Assembly: GCA_031550975.1 (NCBI GenBank) | Contig: JAVBOC010000008.1 | Location: 61,824 to 125,823, forward strand | Direction of reading: 5' to 3' | From: UBA947 sp031550975 | Lineage (GTDB): Bacteria > Cyanobacteriota > Vampirovibrionia > Gastranaerophilales > Gastranaerophilaceae | DNA length: 64,000 nucleotides | In this document: positions 1-8,596 of the stretch, in pieces | Layout of the letters: the number at the start of each line of letters is the position of its first letter | How positions within the stretch are numbered: position 1 is the first letter of the stretch | Program-made: the position numbers and the translations under genes | Notes under the pieces: model-generated | What the model saw: the letters and a program-made list of their open reading frames with translations, nothing else | Told to the model about the DNA's origin: nothing | The model's database searches: none

Positions 1-3000
1 ACCACTCAAGAAGTTCTTTGCGCTTTACTTTGCGGGTCGAAGTTTTTGGTAACTCCTCCCTGTGAATAACCACAACCGTCGGCGCTTTGTATGGCGCGAG
101 GTTTGCGTCGCAAAGGGTTTTGATTTCTTTCTCGAGTTCTTTTTGGATTTCTTCGTCAGATTTATTAGCTAAGTCGTCACACGGGGCGATGATTACACCC
201 ACTTCTTCGGTGCCTGCTTTGTTGCCGGACTTGATTTTCAACGACATCACGCAGAGTTCTTTTATTAAAGCTGATTGTTCTAAAACCGCTTCGACTTCTT
301 CAGGGAAAATCTTTTTGCCGCCGCCAAGAACAATCATGTTTTTAATTCTGCCGGTGATTTGGATGTAGCCTTCTTTGTCGATTTCGCCGATGTCGCCTGT
401 GTGGAACCAGCCTTCTTCGTCAATTACTTCGGCTGTCATTTCAGGTTTGCCATAATAGCCTTGCATAACGTTCGGGCCGGTTGCGAGGATTTCGCCGGTA
501 TCAGCGAGTTTTACGCAAACGGATGGCAGAGGTTTGCCGACGGTGCCGAGTTTGTTGTTTTTCGGGTAGTTTGTTGAAATCGTCGGGCTGGTTTCTGTTA
601 AACCATACCCTTGATAAACAGGGATTCCGATGCGTTCAAAGAATTCGCCTACTTCTAAATCAAGCGGAGCGCCGCCGCACACAAAGCATTCCAATTTGCC
701 GCCAAATCCTTCAATGACTGATTTAAACATCAGACGACGTAATTTTAAAGGTGCAAATTTTGCGATGTTATACATAAATCTAAACACGTTTTGTGCTGCT
801 TTTGGTTGTTTGTTAATCTCTTTTTCCACGCTGGACTTGAGCATTTTTACCAGCAGCGGCACCACGAGCATGTTTGTCGCCTGTTTTTCTTTCATAACGC
901 TCGTGAGTTCTTTCGGGCTGATATTTTTTATATAGACAACTTTTGCGCCCATATAAAGCATCCCGAAGAATCCGACGTTCAATTCCAATAGGTGATTTAG
1001 CGGTAAGACCGAAACAAGAGAGTTGCGTTCATTGATTTTTAGGATGGTCTCAAAATCGCGAAGCTGCGAATAAATATTTCCGAAACTAATCATAACGCCT
1101 TTTGGATTCCCCGTAGTTCCTGATGTGTAAACGATTAGAGCGGTATCATCAAGAGTCCTTGGCACCCCCAGGTCTTTTTCGATATCAGCTTTGATTTCAA
1201 AAACAGATCTGTATTCACATCCTTCAGGTTTTTCGTTATCAACAATATAAATTTGCTCAATAGATTTAACGTTTTCTTTTACCTGAATTGCGTTTTCAAG
1301 GCAGTGGCTTGAAGTACAAATTACGCGTGGGTTACAGTCTGACAGAATTGAGGTTAATTCCGAAACAGTCAATTTCACATCCAACGGTACAGTAATTGCG
1401 CCTGTTTGGATTGAGGCGAACATCCCGATACCGAATTCCGGACGGGATTCGGTTAAAATGGCAATCCTGTCGCCGTGTTTAATCCCGATTTCTTCAATCA
1501 GATAATTAGCAAAATTCTTTGCCTGACGTGAAAGCTCGATGTAGCTCATGTCCTCATAACCTGCTTTGGTCTTGAGCGAGAGGGCTTTTACGGGTCCGTA
1601 AAGATCTCCCTTTTCCTGCATCAAATCAAGGAAGTTGCTGTGAAGTATTTGACTGACGTTATAAAAAGCACGTCTTTCTAGCGCGCATTTCATAAACTGA
1701 ACGCGTGTTTGAAGCTGTTTTGTAATCTCTTTTTCATCTTCATGCAAGTCAGTTATTGGCTGCCCGAATTGGATTACGATAGTGTTAAACAGTTTTGGCA
1801 GCCTTCTTTTTCTGCCCCAGGTTTCAAACCCGCCTTGAATTACAAACGGCACAATCGGCGTGTTCGAGTGCTTTGCCATCACGCCCACTCCGCGGTTAAA
1901 CTTGCACAAATTGCCGTCAGGGGTGAATTTCCCTTCAGGGAAAATAACAACCGCATCCCCGCATTTTAGTTTGTCAACAGCCACATCAAGCGCTTCAATT
2001 CCGTGTTTTGGCTGAATTGGGATAACGTTGTAGAATTTCAAAAGTCTTCTAACAACAGGCACGTTAAACGCAGCAGGACCGGTTACAAACCATAATTGTC
2101 TGTTCGTTGCCATCTGAATAATTAGCGGGTCAAGATGTCCGGTGTGGTTCCCGGCAAGTATTATTTTGCCGCTTTTTGGCAGATGTTCAGCCCCTTCGAC
2201 TCTGTATCGGAAAAGCGTTAAAAATATTTGTCCCAAGGTTGCTTTGAGTAAGAAATATCTAAATGACTTATCGAATAATAAAATTAAAAGCGCGAAAGCG
2301 AGTGAAATGAGTGCAATCGCTTTAAATATTACAAGGGGGTTAATTATAGCTGAGATATTAGCGACCAAAATCGTCCCAATAAGATAGCTCAGTGTGGTAA
2401 GTGTCAACTGAAACCCGAAAATCTTCCCGCGGATTCTGTCAGGGGTTACTTTTTGTAAAATGGTGTCTACCATAACAAGCAAAATCGCGTCCGCAATCCC
2501 AATCGGCAACAGCCACATCCACGCGCTATCAACGGTTTTACACAACGGGCTTGTCAATAATACAACGCAAAGTGTGATGAAGCTTCCTGCAAACAAAAAT
2601 GGGATTCTCACAAACCTTGCCAAAAATATTGTGACACCCATGCCGAGTACGATGCCTACACCCAGCAGGGTTCTTAATTTTGTCAGCGCTGAAAATTCTA
2701 ATCCGTAATAATCAGTTATAAGCGAATTCAAGCTGTTTAAAAATACAGCGACTAAAAAAGAAAGGCAGATTGATATCACAACAAGTTGGAAGGCCCTTTT
2801 GTGAGTCTGTAAATATTTAACAACAAAATTCATGTCTTTTATGACATTTTCTTTTTTCTCGTTGAATTTTTGTGGGATTTTGAAATTCAACCCCAAAAGA
2901 ACAAGCCCTGAAACCGCGTACATCATAGCGTTTGCCACAAGTGCGATGTCTTGACCTGTACTCTTTATTAAAATATAAGAGAGCATTGCTCCGAAAAATA

Positions 3001-3481
3001 GTGCAATTGCGCCCACAGAAGAATTTATTGCGTTAGCGAATTTTAATTCGTTGGACTCCACAACATTCGTTACAGCAGCCATTTTAGCCGGGTAGAAGAA
3101 TGCAGCGCCCGTCCCAATTAAGAACGAAAATCCGTAAATTACGTTAATCGGCAGCATTTCTCTTTGAAAGCAATACGCGATTAAAACAACAATCCCGGCG
3201 CGGCAAAAACTACTTATAGAGAGGATTAATTTTCTCGGAAACTTATCGACGACAGCCCCCGCAAAAGGGCTTAGCAAAAACTGTGGCAGCATAAACGCAA
3301 ACATCATCGTTGCCATCGCCTTGCCGGCACTTGGCAAGGAATTTAATATAATAGCTATTAATGTAAACTGAATCGTCGCATCGGCAAAATGCGATAACAA
3401 TTGTCCCAAAAATAACTTATCAAACTCAATATTCCCAAGCGGCCCCAGCTTTTTCAAATATTTACCCCAAACTTTTTCCAT
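1..3481 (-). CDS. aas: MFS transporter / PlsC acyltransferase / acyl-ACP synthetase fusion (LplT-PlsC-Aas type), 3' end outside window
   Basis: One uninterrupted frame runs from ATG at 3481, preceded by GGGAG, to the window edge, giving at least 1160 residues. Three domains are visible. Residues about 1-400 form a multi-helix MFS transporter. Residues about 420-620 are a PlsC acyltransferase with NHTGHLD (about 2130-2150) and FPEGK (about 1930-1945). The rest is an AMP-forming ligase with YTSGTTGNPKG near 1093-1125 and an HTGDIGEIDKEGY-type adenylation motif. The last visible residues (TSTRKVKRKE) match the C-terminus of the ligase at 8597-10270, so little is missing. In the known LplT/Aas systems the transporter moves lysophospholipid across the inner membrane and the enzyme re-acylates it with acyl-ACP. 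Fusion of all three activities is known in some bacteria. Probably membrane lipid repair. Confidence 0.9.
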   Translation of the reverse strand, partial: MEKVWGKYLKKLGPLGNIEFDKLFLGQLLSHFADATIQFTLIAIILNSLPSAGKAMATMMFAFMLPQFLLSPFAGAVVDKFPRKLILSISSFCRAGIVVLIAYCFQREMLPINVIYGFSFLIGTGAAFFYPAKMAAVTNVVESNELKFANAINSSVGAIALFFGAMLSYILIKSTGQDIALVANAMMYAVSGLVLLGLNFKIPQKFNEKKENVIKDMNFVVKYLQTHKRAFQLVVISICLSFLVAVFLNSLNSLITDYYGLEFSALTKLRTLLGVGIVLGMGVTIFLARFVRIPFLFAGSFITLCVVLLTSPLCKTVDSAWMWLLPIGIADAILLVMVDTILQKVTPDRIRGKIFGFQLTLTTLSYLIGTILVANISAIINPLVIFKAIALISLAFALLILLFDKSFRYFLLKATLGQIFLTLFRYRVEGAEHLPKSGKIILAGNHTGHLDPLIIQMATNRQLWFVTGPAAFNVPVVRRLLKFYNVIPIQPKHGIEALDVAVDKLKCGDAVVIFPEGKFTPDGNLCKFNRGVGVMAKHSNTPIVPFVIQGGFETWGRKRRLPKLFNTIVIQFGQPITDLHEDEKEITKQLQTRVQFMKCALERRAFYNVSQILHSNFLDLMQEKGDLYGPVKALSLKTKAGYEDMSYIELSRQAKNFANYLIEEIGIKHGDRIAILTESRPEFGIGMFASIQTGAITVPLDVKLTVSELTSILSDCNPRVICTSSHCLENAIQVKENVKSIEQIYIVDNEKPEGCEYRSVFEIKADIEKDLGVPRTLDDTALIVYTSGTTGNPKGVMISFGNIYSQLRDFETILKINERNSLVSVLPLNHLLELNVGFFGMLYMGAKVVYIKNISPKELTSVMKEKQATNMLVVPLLVKMLKSSVEKEINKQPKAAQNVFRFMYNIAKFAPLKLRRLMFKSVIEGFGGKLECFVCGGAPLDLEVGEFFERIGIPVYQGYGLTETSPTISTNYPKNNKLGTVGKPLPSVCVKLADTGEILATGPNVMQGYYGKPEMTAEVIDEEGWFHTGDIGEIDKEGYIQITGRIKNMIVLGGGKKIFPEEVEAVLEQSALIKELCVMSLKIKSGNKAGTEEVGVIIAPCDDLANKSDEEIQKELEKEIKTLCDANLAPYKAPTVVVIHREELPKTSTRKVKRKELLEW

Positions 3482-3565
3482 ACAAAAACTCTCCCTAATC
3501 TATTCCTTGACAATTGTATCACATGGAACCGGATTAGGGGAAGAGTGTATCATTTGAATATGGAA

Positions 3566-3586
3566 GTCGCCGCTTTTGGCGGCGAC
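3566..3586. repeat. Perfect 8-bp stem hairpin in the aas upstream region
   Basis: GTCGCCGC and GCGGCGAC are separated by five bases. No T-run follows in either direction, so it does not look like an intrinsic terminator. It lies between the minus-strand promoter at 3676-3704 and the aas start, and could be a leader hairpin. Nothing else in 3482-3650 looks coding. Confidence 0.5.
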
Positions 3587-3651
3587 TGAATGTAGATAAT
3601 ATATATGTGGAGTAACCCAATAGATGCTAAAAAGTTTTTCCTTCTCCTTAA

Positions 3652-3669
3652 TGTTAGGCATGCCTAACA
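3652..3669. promoter_or_regulatory. Perfect 18-bp palindrome, DtxR/MntR-like operator candidate
   Basis: TGTTAGGCATGCCTAACA is a perfect palindrome with the TTAGG-N4-CCTAA layout of DtxR/MntR/SirR-family metal-dependent repressor operators. It starts at the predicted transcription start of the minus-strand promoter at 3676-3704, a position that would block initiation. The family assignment is inferred from sequence resemblance only. Confidence 0.5.
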
Positions 3670-3675
3670 ATTAAT

Positions 3676-3704
3676 ATAATAGATGAAGATTAATTATTTG
3701 TCAA
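3676..3704 (-). promoter_or_regulatory. Strong sigma70-type promoter reading toward aas
   Basis: On the minus strand TTGACA (3704-3699), a 17-bp spacer and TATTAT (3681-3676) make a near-consensus promoter. The predicted start is about 3669, at the first base of the 18-bp palindrome. An AAGGAG sequence follows at about 3645-3650 but no start codon lies within normal distance, so the transcript would run about 190 nt to aas. Confidence 0.6.
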
Positions 3705-3772
3705 GGGGTAAATTTAAATTGGGGTCAATATTTCTTAAAACACGTATTTATAGCGTGTCTCCCCGGCCCCTC

Positions 3773-3801
3773 TTGCTTTTTTCTGAACAAGACTTTATAA
3801 T
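3773..3801 (+). promoter_or_regulatory. Promoter giving a leaderless transcript of the 3808 gene
   Basis: TTGCTT (3773-3778), a 17-bp spacer and TATAAT (3796-3801) lie six bases before the ATG at 3808. Transcription would therefore start on or next to the initiation codon. No Shine-Dalgarno sequence is present. Confidence 0.6.
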
Positions 3802-3807
3802 GCTAAT

Positions 3808-4152
3808 ATGAAGAAAACGGTTTTGATTTTAGGGATTTTATTTATTGCCGCTCCAATGTTTGCAGCGGAGGAGATTACTCCTAATTTTTCTAATTACAAA
3901 AATTATTCAGGGGTGCAAAACACTTCACGTCCGACTATTCCGGCACTAGAGAGAAGCAAGAGCATCTATGATTATAATAATGACTATGACGACGAAAAGC
4001 CTGTAAGTGATGCGCGCGAAATCAAGAAAAATCCGACTCAACAGAGCAGCAAAGCTGCTCCGATGACTTACGGAAACTTCCCGCAAAACTACGATGGCAT
4101 GGAAGCCCAAATGATGATGCAGCAGTTTGGCCGTCTGCCGGGACAGTACTAA
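3808..4152 (+). CDS. Hypothetical exported protein, 114 aa
   Basis: Not recognised. Residues 1-19 form a signal peptide (MKKTVLILGILFIAAPMFA, then AEE). The mature part is about 95 residues, hydrophilic, rich in Asn, Tyr, Asp and Pro, with no evident domain and a Met/Gln-rich C-terminus. The start is supported by the signal peptide and the promoter at 3773-3801. The 3' end overlaps the end of the convergent miaB by four bases and no separate terminator is seen. Probably periplasmic or envelope-associated. Confidence 0.65.
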   Translation: MKKTVLILGILFIAAPMFAAEEITPNFSNYKNYSGVQNTSRPTIPALERSKSIYDYNNDYDDEKPVSDAREIKKNPTQQSSKAAPMTYGNFPQNYDGMEAQMMMQQFGRLPGQY

Positions 4153-5501
4153 GATATTCTGCCCACCAAATACCAGGTTTTTGCACCGGTGATTTTGGCT
4201 GTAACAAATTCCCCTGTGAGGTCTTTGTCTGATTCAATATGGACGATTTTGTTGTTGCGGGTGCGGCCTGTGGCGATGTTTTTACCCTTGTGGTTATAAT
4301 AGTTCTCGATTAAAACTTCCAAGTCGCGTCCGATAAATTTCTGGTTTGATTTCAGACAGCATTTTTTGTTCTGTTCGTTGAGCCGCGCAAGGCGTTTGGT
4401 CTTAACATCTTCGGGTAAAAATTTATCCGTCCATTTTGCGGCAACTGTTTTTTCGCGCGGAGAATAGGCTGCGGTGTTGGAGTAATCCAGTTCCAACTCA
4501 TCCATCGCAGATAATGTTTCTTGGAATTGTTCCTCTGTTTCACCCGGAAATCCCGCGATAAAGTCGCTTGTGATGGTGACATCAGGAATCATTTTGCGGA
4601 CTTTTTCGCAAATCGCGGCGTATTGTTCGCGGTTGTATCGGCGGTTCATGGCTTTTAAAATCTCGCTGCTGCCTGATTGCATCGGGATGTGAAAATATTC
4701 GCAAACCTTATCAAGCTCGGCTGCGGTTTCAATCAATTCGTCTGTGATATCGGTTGGATAGGAGGTTACAAAACGTATTCTGAACTTGCCCTCAAGTGAA
4801 TCTATATCTCTCAAAAGATCAGAAAGAATGTAATGCTTACTGGTTCCTAGTTTCTCGTCCCTAGTCTCTATTCTATAGCTGTCGACGTTTTGCCCCAGGA
4901 GTGTGATTTCCTTAAACCCTTGTTTTAAGGCGTCCTTTGTTTCTTTTAAAATTATCTCCGGCGCTCGCGAACGCTCGCGCCCTCTTGTGTAAGGTACGAT
5001 GCAGTAGGTGCAAAAATTATTACAGCCTTCGGTGATTGGAATCCAGGCGTTGACACTTTTTACACGTTCAATATCAGAGGTTTGGGTGTTGTCAGCGGGA
5101 ATTTCGCCGCATTCGCAGATTCGCTCGCCTGCTTCGACACGTTGAATGATTTCCGGGAGCTTAAAAATGTTATGCGTGCCGAGGACAAAATCAACGTAAT
5201 TTGCGCGTTGAAAAATTTCTTGGGCTTTTTGCTGAGCGACACAGCCGCAGAAGCCGATTTTTATTTCGGGTTTGCTGCCATATTTACCCTTGCCGCGCTT
5301 CCATTTGCCCCAGGTTCCGATTTTACTAAAAGCCTTGTCTTCGCTAAGCTGGCGGATTGAACACGTGTTAATCATGAGTAAATCTGCGGACTTCGGGTCT
5401 TCGGTTTGGACATAACCAAAATGTGCCAAAATCCCGAACATCCGCTCGGTGTCTGACTTGTTCATCTGACAGCCCATAGTTTCAATGTAAACATACTTCA
5501 T
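4149..5501 (-). CDS. miaB: tRNA-2-methylthio-N6-dimethylallyladenosine synthase MiaB
   Basis: This radical-SAM methylthiotransferase adds the 2-methylthio group to i6A37 of tRNAs reading UNN codons. The N-terminal UPF0004 domain has Cys11 (ETMGCQMNKSDTER), Cys47 (NTCSIR) and Cys87 for the auxiliary 4Fe-4S cluster. The SAM cluster motif is C160-NNF-C164-TY-C167. A C-terminal TRAM domain follows, and 450 residues is normal for the family. The ATG sits six bases after a TATAAT box (plus 5508-5513) with no Shine-Dalgarno, so a leaderless mRNA is likely. Residues about 211-222 (ETRDEKLGTS region) are encoded by a copy of the intergenic GACTAG heptad repeat, inserted in frame between conserved blocks. 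Confidence 0.95.
   Translation of the reverse strand: MKYVYIETMGCQMNKSDTERMFGILAHFGYVQTEDPKSADLLMINTCSIRQLSEDKAFSKIGTWGKWKRGKGKYGSKPEIKIGFCGCVAQQKAQEIFQRANYVDFVLGTHNIFKLPEIIQRVEAGERICECGEIPADNTQTSDIERVKSVNAWIPITEGCNNFCTYCIVPYTRGRERSRAPEIILKETKDALKQGFKEITLLGQNVDSYRIETRDEKLGTSKHYILSDLLRDIDSLEGKFRIRFVTSYPTDITDELIETAAELDKVCEYFHIPMQSGSSEILKAMNRRYNREQYAAICEKVRKMIPDVTITSDFIAGFPGETEEQFQETLSAMDELELDYSNTAAYSPREKTVAAKWTDKFLPEDVKTKRLARLNEQNKKCCLKSNQKFIGRDLEVLIENYYNHKGKNIATGRTRNNKIVHIESDKDLTGEFVTAKITGAKTWYLVGRIS
4839..4875 (-). repeat. In-frame GACTAG-type heptad repeat inside miaB
   Basis: The minus strand reads GAGACTAGGGACGAGAAACT and continues with AGGAACCAG. It matches the GAGACTAG/GGACTAG heptads found between genes elsewhere in the window (for example 53949-53993). 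It stays in frame in MiaB. Confidence 0.7.
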
Positions 5502-5602
5502 TTCTCAATTATAGTATAAAAATTTATCGGCCGTATCTTAACAAATGTTAAATATATTCTTTCATGGGCGCAAAAAAATCCATGCCCGAACTTAGAATGA
5601 AT

Positions 5603-6688
5603 ATGAGAATAGCCACAACCCCAATAATAAATCCAATCCCGCAAGACAAGACAAGTTTTTCGGGCGTGCGCATGAAGCCGTTTACTCGGGAAGCCTTGAA
5701 AATACTTGAGACGGTTGAACCCAAAGACACAGTTTTTGGTAAAGTGCATGAGAGTTTACAAGCAAAACTTGCGAAAGCTTTTGAAACGCTTACAGAGCGC
5801 GAACGTCTTGTTATGTTATGTCGTCTTGGACTTGATGAATCTAGACCAGTGATGAGAACAAAAAAAATAATGGATATATTTAATCTGACAATTTCCCATA
5901 TAAATGTCTTATGCCATAACGCCAAAACCAAAATCATTGATTTTGATGGAGATCTTGGAGCAAAAGTTAAAAAATATTTGTCAGGTAAGCATTCGCCTGT
6001 GAAAATAAAATTAACCCCAAATGCTCTACAAATGCTAAAGACAGTCAAACCAGAAGACACTGTCTTTGCTAAGATGCATGATAGCGCCTTAAAAGGCAAA
6101 CTGGTTGAAGCATTTAAAACCTTCACCGATGTTGAGCAGGCTGTTATGTTGTGCCGTCTTGGGGTTAATGAGCAATGCCATAAAAAAGTGCCTAATACAG
6201 GAGTGATAGCTGATATGTTAAAAATATCTTGGGGAGGTGTCAGCAAGGCAAAGCGGCAGGCGGAAGATAAATTATTTGCATTTGACACCAATTTGTATGA
6301 TGCAATCCAAGAATATTACAAAAAAGCAAGACCTAAAGTGCCAAAAGAGGTTAGTGATAATCTGAGGTTAAAACATTATGCATTAGCGCATGAATATTCG
6401 CATATTACCGCACGCAAACTGCGATTAGGGGAAAATTTTTCAGAACTCAGTGAGCTTACAGATGCTGCTCTTGAGCATTGTTGCACGTGTCACCAAGAAG
6501 AACGAAAAGGGTTTAAAAGCTTTTTGAACTGGACTATCTTTGGTAAAATTATTGATTTTAAGACCAAAACAAGGAGATTTGTATCACTTGACCAGCCAGT
6601 CCTCAACGAATTCGGAACCGGTAGAATGTCATTACTTGAAACTATAGCGGATCCAAACTCAGACTTCCGTAATGCGATTAATTGGTAA
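5603..6688 (+). CDS. Sigma-like repeat protein: two sigma4-like repeats plus C-terminal sigma2-like domain
   Basis: Family not recognised; 361 aa from this start (an in-frame ATG at 5564 would add 13). The N-terminus carries the lineage tag ending TSFSG. Two tandem repeats follow, at about residues 25-125 and 135-230, each of the form 'EDTVFxK...LTExERxVMLCRLGLDE...' followed by an HTH-like segment and 'KIxxFDxxL'. These resemble sigma70 region 4. Residues about 270-345 (AHEYSHITARKL...EERKGFKSFLNWTIFGKIID...RRFVSLD) resemble sigma70 region 2. That reverses the usual order. The next gene is a longer paralogue eight bases downstream, so the two are probably co-transcribed. Base composition looks more A+T-rich than flanking housekeeping genes. 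Role unknown; DNA or RNA polymerase binding is an inference. Confidence 0.7.
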   Translation: MRIATTPIINPIPQDKTSFSGVRMKPFTREALKILETVEPKDTVFGKVHESLQAKLAKAFETLTERERLVMLCRLGLDESRPVMRTKKIMDIFNLTISHINVLCHNAKTKIIDFDGDLGAKVKKYLSGKHSPVKIKLTPNALQMLKTVKPEDTVFAKMHDSALKGKLVEAFKTFTDVEQAVMLCRLGVNEQCHKKVPNTGVIADMLKISWGGVSKAKRQAEDKLFAFDTNLYDAIQEYYKKARPKVPKEVSDNLRLKHYALAHEYSHITARKLRLGENFSELSELTDAALEHCCTCHQEERKGFKSFLNWTIFGKIIDFKTKTRRFVSLDQPVLNEFGTGRMSLLETIADPNSDFRNAINW

Positions 6689-6695
6689 AATAATC

Positions 6696-8519
6696 ATGAA
6701 AATCAACAATATTCAATCACAATTTAATAACCAAACAACTTTTTCAGGCGGAGCCTTGCGAGCACTCCCCCGTCAAGCAAAAACAATGCTTGAAACAATC
6801 AAGCCTGAAAATACGGTCTTTACAAAAACATATTCTGATTATCAAGAGAGATTTGTAACGGTGTTTAGTAAGCTTAGTGAAAGAGAAAAGGTTTTTTTGC
6901 TATGCAGCTCCGGACTTTCTGAGATTCAGTCTAAAACAAAATCTAGCCAAATAGCAAGAATATTAAATGTGTACCCAAGTGTCATATGTAGAATTAAGAA
7001 TACAATGCTGGATAAAGTTGCTGGATTTGACTTTGATCTTGCACAGAAAATTAAAGAATATATGACTGCTAATGCCAAACAAGCTAAAAAGTTTTCAAGT
7101 CCGATAGCTGCGAGGGTGTCAAAGCAAGTTGAATCCATTAAAACCATCTTGAATCGTCCTAAGCCACCTTATAATTTTTTTAAAGTGTCCCCGCGTTGTA
7201 ATAATCCCATAGTTTATAAGCTACTTTCAGCCGGGATTAATGATACTGAATTTGTGCGTCAAAATCCAGGTTGCACGCAGACACTGATCAAAATACTCAA
7301 CGACGTCCGTGACGATAGAAAAAAATCAGTTATTAGCGATAAAGGAAGAGCGGCTATAATACTTAGCCTAGGGCCGCCTGGGCATGAACACCGCTCACAA
7401 ACTGAAATTGCCAAGTTATTGAATTGTTCGAATAATTACGCAACAACCGCACAAAAATCCTTGATTGCAGCTTTTAGGCGTCATGGTGATATGGCGTTTA
7501 CGGAGAAACTTGAGAAACATCTTTGGGCAAGAATTCTCAGGAGCGCAATACCCCCTGAAGTCATCAAAAAATCTATAAGTGAAAGTGATTTGGCGGCGAC
7601 TGCTTTTATAAAAAAATATCCTCATAGGCAAGAGGCAATCTGGCAAATATTCAACCTGCCTGATAATAGGCTTAGCAAAATAGCGAAAATGGTTTTGCTG
7701 CACACACTTGGGGTAGATGCCAATCCGGCAAGTAGATTGACAAGCTCTATCGCAAATAAGTTGTATTGTGGTGACTACAATATCTACCGATACAGAAGAC
7801 GGATTTACAAAGAAATATCAAATGTAGACAAATCTATTGTCGAAGAGATTAAATCATTCTCTATAGAAACCAGACAATTAAGTGAAGAAGTTTTAAAGTT
7901 GTTGTCAAAAGATATAAAAGAAAGTGACTTTATAAAGAAGAATCCTCGCTGGGAAAAAGCATTGCGCAAAATGCTCGCAATGCCAGTCAAAGATGGCGGG
8001 TTAAATCAGACAGACAAAAACGGGTTGATGCTAAGTTTGGGTCTTGATGCTGATGCATCACATAGGGGCTCTAGATACATAAAGAAAGAACTTGGCAGCT
8101 ATAATGTTGCAAAAATAATAGATAAGCTGACCCGGAAAAACAGGCCTCTTGCTGATGCTATCTATAGGTATCGCAAAAACATATTGCCGGAAAAAGAAGC
8201 ACAAAAACTTTATATAAAACATATGGAACTCGCAAAAAAACATGCAGATGTGATTATAGACAAGCTTGGCCTTAGAGGTACCTTTGATGATATCAAAGAA
8301 GAAAGTTTGTCTTATTGCGCGAAGCACCATAGAGCTGATAAAGGGGAATTCAACGGATATCTGTTCTCAACAATGTTTTATAGGTTTGTGACGTATATTT
8401 CCAAGCAAAGCAAAACCATTTCTTTGGATAAGCGCGCTTATAATATCGGACATACAGAATTTCATGGCATCATTCCTGGTAACAAGTTTTGTGCAAGAGA
8501 AATGGTCATACATTATTAA
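6696..8519 (+). CDS. Sigma-like repeat protein: about four sigma4-like repeats plus C-terminal sigma2-like domain
   Basis: Paralogue of the preceding gene, 607 aa. The ATG at 6696 starts after the upstream stop and gives the tagged N-terminus MKINNIQ...TTFSGG. Four repeats can be traced. The first is closest to sigma region 4 (LSEREKVFLLCSSGLSE). The later ones share 'DTEF/DFIKKNPxx...' openings and 'GLxLSLGLDAD'-like cores with weaker HTH segments. The C-terminal 90 residues (KHMELAKKHADVIIDKLG...LFSTMFYRFVTYISKQSKTISLD) resemble region 2. The protein is predicted to be soluble, basic and helical. No signal peptide is seen and function is unknown. Confidence 0.7.
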   Translation: MKINNIQSQFNNQTTFSGGALRALPRQAKTMLETIKPENTVFTKTYSDYQERFVTVFSKLSEREKVFLLCSSGLSEIQSKTKSSQIARILNVYPSVICRIKNTMLDKVAGFDFDLAQKIKEYMTANAKQAKKFSSPIAARVSKQVESIKTILNRPKPPYNFFKVSPRCNNPIVYKLLSAGINDTEFVRQNPGCTQTLIKILNDVRDDRKKSVISDKGRAAIILSLGPPGHEHRSQTEIAKLLNCSNNYATTAQKSLIAAFRRHGDMAFTEKLEKHLWARILRSAIPPEVIKKSISESDLAATAFIKKYPHRQEAIWQIFNLPDNRLSKIAKMVLLHTLGVDANPASRLTSSIANKLYCGDYNIYRYRRRIYKEISNVDKSIVEEIKSFSIETRQLSEEVLKLLSKDIKESDFIKKNPRWEKALRKMLAMPVKDGGLNQTDKNGLMLSLGLDADASHRGSRYIKKELGSYNVAKIIDKLTRKNRPLADAIYRYRKNILPEKEAQKLYIKHMELAKKHADVIIDKLGLRGTFDDIKEESLSYCAKHHRADKGEFNGYLFSTMFYRFVTYISKQSKTISLDKRAYNIGHTEFHGIIPGNKFCAREMVIHY

Positions 8520-8596
8520 CTTTCTCTTGACATTTGGCCATAATGGCGATATCCTGCTATTATAATATATGTTTTTAGTTGAGTTAGGGGTAAGAA

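Noticed and set aside
57..70. DnaA box (TGTGAATAA)
   Set aside because: A single match inside the coding region of the acyltransferase/synthetase fusion; expected by chance.
5548..6291. Long open frame (247 codons) antisense to the first sigma-like repeat gene
   Set aside because: No ribosome binding site, no recognisable domain, low-complexity hydrophobic translation, and it lies wholly inside a better-supported gene.
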